Of a stretch of DNA of 7,496 nt, positions 1 through 6,515 are shown piece after piece. Source of the stretch: an uncultured Mycoplasma sp. (GTDB lineage Bacteria; Bacillota_I; Bacilli_A; Mycoplasmatales; Mycoplasmoidaceae); the NCBI GenBank assembly GCA_947174035.1, contig CAMWHH010000028.1, forward strand, positions 1-7,496. The letters are read 5' to 3'. Under the pieces are notes generated by a model. That model was not told where the DNA came from and did no database searches. It saw only the letters and a list, made by a program, of their open reading frames with translations. The translations under genes were made by a program, and so were the position numbers. Each line of letters begins with the position of its first letter. Within the stretch, counting starts at the first letter, position 1.

Positions 1-638
1 GCATAAAGACATTTTTCTATTTCAGAAAAAGAAATATTGTGATTTTTAAAATAATACTCAATTTCATTTTTAACTTGATCACTAATACTAATATGAATTT
101 TTGTAGTTGCAGAAAGGTTAGAATATAACTTTTCAAAATTAAAAGTTTTCTCTTCTAAAAAATTCTTTTTAGAAAAATAACTATCACTATCAACTGAAAT
201 ATCTTTTCCATTGAAATATTCAATTTCACTATATTGAGTTATTAATTTATCAATTTGATTTTTACTAAGTTTATTTTCTAAATTTTTTAGAAACATTTTG
301 TTTTCTAAAAAATTTTTTGAAGACAAAGGTTCAAGTAATTCAAAATATACTTTATTGTCTTCTGTTAAATAAGTCTTTAATAATTTAAATGCTTCTAAAT
401 TTTGTCTTATTTCTTCAAATTGAAGCTCATCAATATTTAATATTTCTAAAAAATCTTTTATTTTATTTTTAAAAAATTTTACATTACTATAGTTCCTTAA
501 TTCTTCACACATATAAACATACATATGAAAAGCATCTTTAGAAAGAAAAGTAGCATAAAGTTTAGACAATAGAAAAACATTTGGATGAAAGTCTGTTTTA
601 TAAATATATTTGTATTCAAAATCAATAGAAAAAGACAT
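1..638 (-). CDS. dnaB: Replication initiation and membrane attachment protein DnaB (Gram-positive type), N-terminal part
   Basis: This is an open frame of 212 codons from ATG at 638, with no internal stop, running off the left edge of the window, so the C-terminal part is missing. The family is the Firmicutes DnaB/DnaD helicase-loading protein, not the E. coli helicase of the same name. It acts with DnaD and DnaI at the origin and at restart sites. What I see is an N-terminal helical, winged-helix-like segment (about residues 18-100). It contains family-like stretches: LLSKLYATFLSKDAFHMY near 23-40, an N-LEAFKLLKTYL stretch near 80-91, and YFELLEPLSSKNF near 98-110, which matches the usual YELLPPLSPKEF. 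The position after mutM and coaE agrees with the Bacillus order polA-mutM-coaE-nrdR-dnaB-dnaI, although nrdR is absent here. The start has an AGGGGG Shine-Dalgarno 8 bases upstream. The start codon lies inside a long inverted repeat, described separately. The assignment rests on motif recall and synteny, not on a search. Confidence 0.8.
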   Translation of the reverse strand, partial: MSFSIDFEYKYIYKTDFHPNVFLLSKLYATFLSKDAFHMYVYMCEELRNYSNVKFFKNKIKDFLEILNIDELQFEEIRQNLEAFKLLKTYLTEDNKVYFELLEPLSSKNFLENKMFLKNLENKLSKNQIDKLITQYSEIEYFNGKDISVDSDSYFSKKNFLEEKTFNFEKLYSNLSATTKIHISISDQVKNEIEYYFKNHNISFSEIEKCLY

Positions 639-709
639 AATATAGACCCCCTAAATTATTAATTTATAAAATTTAACAATTTATTAAAAATGTCTATCTA
701 TGTCTTTTT
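629..709 (-). promoter_or_regulatory. Candidate leader hairpin covering the dnaB start codon
   Basis: The plus-strand arm at 629-639 is a perfect inverted repeat of 699-709 (11 bp). The arm at 642-647 (ATAGAC) is the inverse of 692-697 (GTCTAT), giving 6 bp more. Only a 2x1 internal loop (640-641 against 698) separates the two blocks. In the mRNA this makes a 17-bp stem with a loop of about 44 nt. The 3' arm contains the dnaB AUG (638-636), the first codons, the spacer and the last G of the Shine-Dalgarno (652-647). G.U pairs could partly cover the rest of the Shine-Dalgarno. The pairing is seen directly; the role, a translational switch or a protein-binding site, is inferred. Confidence 0.5.
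647..652 (-). promoter_or_regulatory. Shine-Dalgarno of dnaB (AGGGGG)
   Basis: On the minus strand AGGGGG lies 8 bases before the ATG at 638. It differs from the AGGAG or GAGGAA used by the neighbouring genes and would pair with the anti-SD through one G.U. It supports the chosen dnaB start and sits at the inner edge of the leader hairpin. Confidence 0.6.
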
Positions 710-718
710 TTGTACATA

Positions 719-724
719 AATATA
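719..724 (-). promoter_or_regulatory. Possible -10 box for dnaB (TATATT)
   Basis: Minus-strand TATATT matches the sigma-A -10 consensus at 5 of 6 positions. I see no good -35 box at the expected distance. If it is used, the transcript would begin near base 712, almost exactly at the 5' arm of the leader hairpin. In so AT-rich a region such a match is weak evidence. Read-through from the coaE side is equally possible. Confidence 0.25.
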
Positions 725-777
725 AGAACAAATTTAAATAACTCTTTTAAGTGTTCTTGTTATTTTGATTACAAGAA
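724..777. repeat. Two overlapping inverted repeats in the coaE-dnaB gap
   Basis: On the plus strand, AAGAACA (724-730) is the inverse of TGTTCTT (752-758). The overlapping TTCTTGT (754-760) is the inverse of ACAAGAA (771-777). The middle arm can pair with only one partner at a time, giving two mutually exclusive 7-bp stems with loops of 21 and 10 nt. They lie immediately upstream of the possible dnaB -10 box, so they may be operator half-sites or alternative RNA stems. No T-run follows either stem, so neither is a clear terminator. The repeats are seen directly; a function is not. Confidence 0.4.
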
Positions 778-813
778 ATAAAATAAAAGATTTTTAACAT
801 AAGAAAGTTTACT

Positions 814-1437
814 TTATAGATTTAAAAACTTTATTAATTCTTTTGTTTTAACTTTTAAATCATCTAAATTTCCATCATTTTCAACAATAAAATCAGCATA
901 AAATATATTGGAATTTTTAGGGTTTTTTAAGTTTCCAACAGGTTTTGTTGAAAACTTTTCAATATTGGAAAAATTTTTAAAATAATTATTTTTATAATTT
1001 TTATTATTAGTTTTTACAACTACAACTTTATTGAATAAATTTTTAAAATAGTCTTCAAAAAACAAATAAGTACCAAGTTCAACAAAAATTAACTCTTTTT
1101 TTCTTTTTAATTCATTAATTTCATCATAAATAATTTTGTTCATGATTTTTTCTAATAAAGTTTTTTGATTTGAATCATTTAATATCAATTCCTTTAATTT
1201 TTTTCTATCAACTTCTATATCATTAGTAAAATCACTACCAAAATATTTTTTTATTAATTCATAACCTTTTTCATTTTTTTTATAAAGTTTATGAACAAAT
1301 TCATCTGTAACAAAAACATTAAAACCTAAATCTTGTAAAAATTTAACAAAAGTGGATTTGCCACTTCCCATAAAACCTGTAATACAAATAAGGTTTGAAT
1401 CACTGGTTAAGTTTTTATTTTTTGACACTTTGGACAT
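814..1437 (-). CDS. coaE: Dephospho-CoA kinase (CoaE), divergent
   Basis: This 207-aa protein catalyses the last step of CoA synthesis, ATP-dependent 3'-phosphorylation of dephospho-CoA in the cytosol. The P-loop is G-x4-GKST at 21-29, preceded by the family's I-C-I-T strand. D45 matches the second Asp of the usual V-I-D-A-D motif, but the first Asp is replaced by Val. V-D-R-K-x-L at 76-81 and A-D-F-I-V-E-N-D-G at 181-189 also fit the family. The segment between about 143 and 180, where the lid and its conserved Arg and Gln residues normally sit, is Asn/Lys-rich and contains no Arg. About 15 extra residues precede the first strand compared with typical CoaE. I keep the ATG at 1437 because GAGGAA lies 7 bases upstream. 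The gene overlaps the end of mutM by 31 bases in another frame, implying coupled translation. Confidence 0.88.
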   Translation of the reverse strand: MSKVSKNKNLTSDSNLICITGFMGSGKSTFVKFLQDLGFNVFVTDEFVHKLYKKNEKGYELIKKYFGSDFTNDIEVDRKKLKELILNDSNQKTLLEKIMNKIIYDEINELKRKKELIFVELGTYLFFEDYFKNLFNKVVVVKTNNKNYKNNYFKNFSNIEKFSTKPVGNLKNPKNSNIFYADFIVENDGNLDDLKVKTKELIKFLNL

Positions 1438-2243
1438 AAATAAGTTCCTCTACCATTTACCTTTATTTTAATTATCTTTGTTTTACAATCAAAACAATCA
1501 AAATCTTTTTTAGTATGAACCTTTAAAAATTTTTGGAATTCTCCTTTTTGTTCTTTTTTATAAAAATATGTTGAAATTGTAGTACCTTTGTTTTCAACAG
1601 CTTTTAACAAAATCAACCTAGCATTTTCAGCTATTTTTTTAAAATCATTATCACTTAATTTATTAGAAATAGTTTCAGGATGAATTTTACTAGCAAACAA
1701 AATTTCATCTGCATAGATATTTCCAATTCCTGAAAGATTTTCTTGATCTAATAAAGCGGTTTTAATTGCTCGGTTAGACTTTTCTATATTTTTTTTCAAA
1801 TATTTCCAATCAAACTCTTTTTCTAATGGATCTAATCCCAATTTAGAAATTTCTTTTGAATTTAGATAAGTATTTTCATCATAAATTGTAAATGTTCCAA
1901 ATCGTCTAGTATCATGGTATCTAATTTCTTTATCATTCATTTCAATACGAACTAAAACATGTTTTTTATCATAAAAATCACCACTATTTTCAAAAAACAT
2001 TTTTCCTTCCATTCTTAAATGAACAACAAAAACTTTATCATTAGTTAAATGAAAAATTAGATATTTACCTTTTCTAGTAATATCTTTGATTTTTTCATTT
2101 ATTAAATGATTGCTAAATTCTTGATAACTACAATTTTTAAAAAGTTTTGGCATGATTGATTCAATACCAGTAATTGTTTTATTTAAACAACCTTGTTCTT
2201 TTAAAGAGTCAATCACACTCTGTACTTCTGGAAGTTCTGGCAT
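1407..2243 (-). CDS. mutM: Formamidopyrimidine-DNA glycosylase (Fpg/MutM)
   Basis: This 278-aa, full-length bifunctional DNA glycosylase/AP lyase removes 8-oxoguanine and Fapy lesions in base-excision repair. The protein begins M-P-E-L-P-E-V, so after Met removal Pro2 is the catalytic N-terminus and Glu3 the catalytic acid. The helix-two-turn-helix is at about 164-190 and contains the G-I-G-N-I-Y-A-D-E signature (172-180; Asn175 contacts DNA). The D-T-R-R-F-G lesion-recognition loop is at 111-116. A C-terminal zinc finger has Cys pairs at 250/253 and 270/273, with the conserved Arg265 in G-R-G-T-Y. Trp146 is encoded by TGG, the only TGG Trp codon noticed in the window. AGGAG (2251-2255) is 7 bases before the ATG and lies within the last codons of the upstream exonuclease gene. 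The gap to that gene is only 2 bases. The 3' end overlaps coaE. Confidence 0.96.
   Translation of the reverse strand: MPELPEVQSVIDSLKEQGCLNKTITGIESIMPKLFKNCSYQEFSNHLINEKIKDITRKGKYLIFHLTNDKVFVVHLRMEGKMFFENSGDFYDKKHVLVRIEMNDKEIRYHDTRRFGTFTIYDENTYLNSKEISKLGLDPLEKEFDWKYLKKNIEKSNRAIKTALLDQENLSGIGNIYADEILFASKIHPETISNKLSDNDFKKIAENARLILLKAVENKGTTISTYFYKKEQKGEFQKFLKVHTKKDFDCFDCKTKIIKIKVNGRGTYLCPKCQKIKT
1445..1450 (-). promoter_or_regulatory. Shine-Dalgarno of coaE inside mutM
   Basis: Minus-strand GAGGAA lies 7 bases before the coaE ATG at 1437, inside the mutM codons for the second half of the zinc finger. It decides the long coaE start over any later one. Confidence 0.7.
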
Positions 2244-2245
2244 AT

Positions 2246-3121
2246 TTAATCTCCTATGTATTTTTTAAAACCACTGAATCTATATTTTTCAATAACTTTT
2301 TTTAATTCACTTATATTTACTTCTTTACATTTAAAATCATCAGCTTTTTTATCTTTGAAAAAATCAGTTAAAATTGTTGCAAGTTTTTTTGATAAAAAAG
2401 CATTTTCTTTATCTGCTAAAATTTTTTCTTTGATATTTTTTGATTCAATAAAATCAACATTTTCATAAATTGATTCAAGAGTTTTAAATTTTAATAGTAA
2501 ATCAGAAGCAGTTTTGGGACCAATTCCTTTAATTCCTGGTAAATTATCTGAACTATCACCATTGATTCCTTTAAAATCTGGAACTTGAGATGGAGTTAAA
2601 CCATAAAATAAATTGCCAAAATTCTGGTTTGTGTAGCAAATTGTTTCATCTAATCCTTTTTTTAATTGAATTACATTACATTTGTCAGATACAAGTTGTA
2701 ATAAATCGTTGTCAGATGAATAAACCTCACAAAAAATATCACTATTGGTAAGTAAATTTACTGAACTTCCCACCACATCATCAGCTTCTATTCCAGAAAT
2801 GCAAAAAACATTAAAACCAAATAATTCCATTATTTTTTTAATAGGTTCAATTTGAGAAACTAAAGTATCTGGTGTTTTTTTACGATTAATCTTATAAACA
2901 TCAAATTCCATTTTCCGGAAATTTTTGTCTTTGTGATCAAAAGCAATAACAGAGTAATCATATTTATTTTCAGTTAGTAATCGAAAAATAATTAACATCA
3001 TTGTTTTAATTGCATTTGTTGGTTCAATGTTATTTTTTAAAAAGAAATCCAATTGTTTAATTGTTCCATAATATGCTCTAAACATTAGTGAATTACCATC
3101 AATAACAATAGCTTTTTTCAT
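2246..3121 (-). CDS. Stand-alone 5'-3' exonuclease (DNA polymerase I N-terminal domain type)
   Basis: This 291-aa protein is homologous to the 5' nuclease (FEN-like) domain of Pol I and contains no proofreading or polymerase domain. It is expected to remove RNA primers and 5' flaps from Okazaki fragments and to act in repair. The acidic metal-binding residues are visible: D8 in I-D-G-N-S, D62 in A-F-D, E112/D114/D115 in G-I-E-A-D-D-V-V-G, D137/D139 in S-S-D-N-D-L-L-Q-L, and D189/D192 in G-D-S-S-D-N-L-P-G. A helix-hairpin-helix follows at about 195-207 (G-I-K-G-I-G-P-K-T-A). Its length is that of the isolated domain, and the next gene starts 2 bases after the stop, so this is a domain-only gene rather than a truncated polA. 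AGGAG (3131-3135) is 9 bases before the ATG. Some annotations name such genes polA; I leave the symbol empty because there is no polymerase. Confidence 0.94.
   Translation of the reverse strand: MKKAIVIDGNSLMFRAYYGTIKQLDFFLKNNIEPTNAIKTMMLIIFRLLTENKYDYSVIAFDHKDKNFRKMEFDVYKINRKKTPDTLVSQIEPIKKIMELFGFNVFCISGIEADDVVGSSVNLLTNSDIFCEVYSSDNDLLQLVSDKCNVIQLKKGLDETICYTNQNFGNLFYGLTPSQVPDFKGINGDSSDNLPGIKGIGPKTASDLLLKFKTLESIYENVDFIESKNIKEKILADKENAFLSKKLATILTDFFKDKKADDFKCKEVNISELKKVIEKYRFSGFKKYIGD
2251..2255 (-). promoter_or_regulatory. Shine-Dalgarno of mutM
   Basis: Minus-strand AGGAG lies 7 bases before the mutM ATG at 2243 and overlaps the final codons of the exonuclease gene. This fits tight operon packing. 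Confidence 0.75.
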
Positions 3122-3130
3122 AATTTATTT

Positions 3131-3135
3131 CTCCT
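3131..3135 (-). promoter_or_regulatory. Shine-Dalgarno of the 5'-3' exonuclease gene
   Basis: Minus-strand AGGAG lies 9 bases before the ATG at 3121, in the 18-base gap after dnaE. It confirms the start. Confidence 0.75.
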
Positions 3136-3139
3136 ATTT

Positions 3140-6130
3140 TTAGTCTAACTGATTTTTAATTTTAACAATAGTTACGCCATAATCTGATGTTTTAAATAAA
3201 ATTAAATATTTTTTTGATGTATCCAAATTTTCTAAATCTTTTAATAATGACTGACTAAAACCCATTAATCTAGCTTTGTTATTGTAAATATCTACTAGAT
3301 TCACAATAGCCATATCAGTCCCTTTTTTTGATTTAGTTAGTTTAACTGAATTAATAATTACAATACTTTCAAAAAACCCATTATTTAAAGGATCATTAAT
3401 TGATTTGATGTTGTAACCAGCATATTTGTTAGCAATTTCTTCTAAATCTATTTCATTTTCTTTAATATTATTAAAATCAATTCCTAATAAATCTATTTCT
3501 TTATTTTTGAAAAACTCAATTTCTTCAGTTGTTTCTTTTTGAACTTCTTTTAGCCTTGGTTCAAAAATAAAAGAACCATCTTCTTTTAAATTTTGTGAAG
3601 TATTAATAATATCAACTAAATTTTCTAGCATGTATTTTTTACTTAAGTTGAAAGAATCAAAAGTTCCAGCATAAATTAGTGTTTCTAATGTTGCTTGACC
3701 AATTTTATTAAAACTTAAATTTTTAACTGCATCACAAAAGTCAGTAAATTTTTTTGTTTTTAATTTACTTCTAATTTCAATTATTTTTTTTGATGTCTCA
3801 GCACCAATCCCTTTAATTGAATTTAATCCAAATAATATTGTGTTTTTTTTGTACAGTCCAAAACTTTTATTTGAAATATTAATATCTGGTTTTTGAACAT
3901 TTATTTTTAATCTAAAACATTCTTCAATGTATGCTTCAATTTTTGTTTTATCACTTTCACTAAATGTCATTAAAATAATCATAAACTCTAATGGATAGTA
4001 GTGTTTCAAGTAAAGTAATCAATAACTTATTAAAGAATAAGCAACTGAGTGAGAATGATTAAATCCATAGTCTGCAAATGTATAAATAAAATTATAGATG
4101 TTCTCCAATTCTTTTTGAGTGTAACCATTTTTTAATGCTCTTTCAAAAAAAGTGTTTTTAAATTTTTCTAATTCATCACCTTTTTTCTTGGAAATGATTC
4201 TTCTAAACATATCAGCTTCAGCAAGTGAAAAATTTGCAATTCTTCTTACTAAATTTATAACTTGTTCTTGGTAAACAATGATACCATAAGTAGGTTCTAA
4301 AATATCTTTGTTTTTTGGATCAATATACTCTATTTTTTCTTCACCATTTCTTCTTGCAACAAATGTTTTTATGTTTTGCATTGGACCAGGACGATATAAA
4401 GCAGAACAAATTGAGATATCTTCAATACAAGTAGGTTTTACTTTTTTAACAACTGATGTCATCCCTCTAGATTCAAGTTGAAAAATTCCTAATGTGTATC
4501 CTTTTTGAGCATCAGCAAAAACTTTTTGATCATTTAAATTAATATGGTTTAAATCAATTAAAATTCCATGATTTAATTTTATTAATGTACAAACATGACT
4601 AATAGTTGATAAATTTGTAAGACCTAATAAATCCATTTTTATTAATCCTAAATCTTCTAAAAAATCCATTGAATATTGAGTTGTAATTTCACCATTAACA
4701 CTTGTTTGAATAGGGACAATATCAACTAAAGGTTTTTTTGATAAAACTATTCCTGCTGCATGAATTCCTGTTTGTCTAGGACAGCCAATAATTCCAATAG
4801 CAATATCATATAAATCCTTATAAACTAAATAAGAATCTTTAATTTTTTTAGTTTTAATAGCTGCTGCTAAATCTTCATCATAATCACTACCTAAATTTTT
4901 ACAAATTGAATTAATTTCTTTTAAATCTATGTTTAAAATTCTTCCAATATCTCTTAAAGCCATTTTTGCTTTAATTCTTTGAAAAGTAATAATATGTGCA
5001 ACATGATTATGACCATATTTTTCAAAAATATAATCTACAACCTCATCCCTTCTAATATCCATGATATCAATATCTATATCAGGCATTGTAATTCTTCCAG
5101 GATTTAAAAATCTTTCAAACAATAAATTATATTTAATTGAATCTATATCTGTAATTCCAAGTAGATAAGCAACAAGACTTCCAGCTGCTGAACCCCTTCC
5201 TGGCCCAACTAATATATTGTTATTTTTTGCGTGTTTAATAAAATCTTGAATCACTAAAAAATAATCATTGAAACCCATTTCATTAATTATTTGTAATTCA
5301 TACTCTGCTCTTTCAATGTAATCATTTTTTTTATCTGGATCAATTTCTTTATTAAAAATCCTTTGATTTAACCCATCTAAACAAAACTGGTGTAATAGAG
5401 TTTTTGATGAAATATTACTATCTTTTTTGTACTCAATAATATTATTTTTTTCAAATTCTATTAGTAAATCAACTTCTTTAATTTCTTTGTTTAAGTTTTT
5501 AATTTGAGTTTCATTAAAAGTTGCTAGTGATTCACTGTTATCAAATAAATGAAAGTCATCACCAATTTCTAATTCTTCAACAGAAACTATTTTATTATCT
5601 CTAACAGCAACTAAAGCATTATAAGTCTTTTTATCATTGGTAGAGTGATATCTAGATTCATTAAAAGCTATTGCATTTTCTTTATCTTTATCTATTGAAT
5701 AAACTTTAGAACTTGTTTTAAAATCAAAGCTGTTTATTTTATCAACAATAAACAAATTATCTAAATATTTTTCTCACTCAAACTTTGTATTAGTAGATAA
5801 AAAAGAAGATATTTTCACTAAGTTTAAATATCCTTTTTTATTTTTTGCATATAAAACAAAATCATAATTTTTATCATTATTATTTGCTATGTTTATAGGA
5901 ATACTAATTGATAAACCAATCACTGGAACTAAATTATTTTTTTTACATTTTAAATAAAATTCCATTGCTCCATAAAGATTTGTATCTGTTAAACAAACAT
6001 ATTTTTTATTTTGTGAGATAGCAAAATCTATTATTTTATCAATTGATAAAGCAGAACTTAATAATGAGTAATGAGAATATGTGTTTATATTTAAAACTAG
6101 TAAACTATTATTTTTGATTTTTTCTTTCAT
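3140..6130 (-). CDS. dnaE: DNA polymerase III alpha subunit, DnaE type
   Basis: This is one 996-aa gene when UGA is read as Trp (W119 at 5776-5774, W704 at 4021-4019); under the standard code it looks split into three. It is a family C replicative polymerase. In Gram-positives DnaE extends primers, especially on the lagging strand, and hands over to PolC. Domains in order: a short N-terminal PHP domain (about 10-115); the polymerase core with PGRGSAAGS at 310-318 and catalytic Asp351 and Asp353 in P-D-I-D-I-D, with a third Asp at about 500 in K-M-D-L-L-G-L; YQEQV at 620-624; GFNHSHSVAYSLISYW at about 689-704; a helix-hairpin-helix at about 769-787; and a C-terminal OB fold from about 890. The PHP metal-ligand His residues are lost. 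It is shorter than the roughly 1100 aa of Bacillus DnaE, mainly near the N-terminus. A stop codon directly precedes the ATG, and no Shine-Dalgarno is visible, so translation is probably coupled to the overlapping small gene upstream. Confidence 0.97.
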
Positions 6131-6368
6131 TTAAAATAACTGAAATAATTTCTTTTTCTTTTTCTTCTAGTTCTTCATGTTCTAGTTTGTATAGTAATTC
6201 ATTATAACTAAGTTTTGAAAATCTGTTGTAAATCAAAATAGATTCACTATCTTTTTTAAGATCATCTAAATTAATTAAAGTAGTTTCATTTGTAGCATAA
6301 TTTTTTTGATATTTTTTGTTGTATTCTTCTTGTAATTTGCTTTTTTTATCCTTTTTTTTTCAAAACAT
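6108..6368 (-). CDS. Hypothetical 86-aa charged protein upstream of dnaE
   Basis: I do not recognise this protein. The frame needs UGA as Trp: codon 3 of the 86-aa form (6362-6360) is TGA, giving M-F-W-K-K-K. The start at 6368 is preferred because AGGA (6377-6380) is 8 bases upstream. An ATG at 6386 would give 92 aa (adding M-S-R-I-F-S) but has no Shine-Dalgarno and lies only about 7 bases from the predicted transcript start. The protein has a Lys-rich N-terminus, a middle section with S-K-L-S-Y-N-E-L-L-Y-K-L, and a Glu/Lys-rich, probably helical C-terminus. There is no membrane segment, Cys cluster or signal peptide. It overlaps dnaE by 23 bases, opens the operon downstream of a good -10 box, and ends in TAA. 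The uninterrupted frame, promoter and coupling support a real gene; function is unknown. Confidence 0.72.
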
Positions 6369-6376
6369 ACTAAATA

Positions 6377-6380
6377 TCCT
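6377..6380 (-). promoter_or_regulatory. Shine-Dalgarno favouring the 86-aa start
   Basis: Minus-strand AGGA, within TAGGAT, lies 8 bases before the ATG at 6368. The alternative ATG at 6386 has nothing comparable. Confidence 0.5.
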
Positions 6381-6399
6381 ACTCATTGAATTTAACATT

Positions 6400-6405
6400 A
6401 TTATA
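6400..6405 (-). promoter_or_regulatory. -10 box for the dnaE operon (TATAAT)
   Basis: A perfect TATAAT on the minus strand lies in the nadE-dnaE gap, predicting a transcript start near 6393. The sequence 17 bases upstream (TAATAA) is a poor -35, which is common in mollicutes. It lies between a likely terminator and the first gene of the operon. AT-rich background lowers its weight. Confidence 0.5.
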
Positions 6406-6481
6406 ATATTTAAAAAGTCTATTTATTAATTTAATAATATAAAAATAAGAAAACAAACTTTTTTATTCTAACCATTTTAAA

Positions 6482-6504
6482 AAGTTTTTTAATCCAAAAA
6501 ACTT
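6482..6504 (-). terminator. Possible AT-rich terminator after nadE
   Basis: A perfect 9-bp inverted repeat (6482-6490 with 6496-6504) has a 5-base loop and starts 12 bases beyond the nadE stop. Read on the minus strand, the 3' arm ends in CTT and runs into TTT then AAAA, so the T-tract is short. The stem has only one G-C pair, so termination strength is uncertain. The position between two units supports it. Confidence 0.45.
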
Positions 6505-6515
6505 AAAAAATTTAT

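Noticed and set aside
690..705. Direct repeat ATGTCT spaced by 10 bases
   Set aside because: Only two short copies, already contained in the 5' arm of the dnaB leader hairpin; not enough to call a separate site.
692..711. Rho-independent terminator on the plus strand (arm followed by seven T)
   Set aside because: No plus-strand gene exists upstream to be terminated and the loop would be about 44 nt; the minus-strand leader reading explains the repeat better.
2256..2468. A plus-strand open frame of about 70 codons
   Set aside because: It lies wholly antisense to the exonuclease gene, has a low-complexity Phe/Ser/Lys-rich translation and shows no ribosome site; it is a shadow of the coding strand.
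4010..5773. dnaE as a pseudogene or as three separate genes
   Set aside because: The frame is identical on both sides of each break, the breaks are single TGA codons, and conserved polymerase motifs run straight through when TGA is Trp.
6412..6474. Distant AAAAAGT / ACTTTTT complementarity in the nadE-dnaE gap
   Set aside because: The arms are almost entirely A and T and lie about 45 bases apart, which is expected by chance in this composition.
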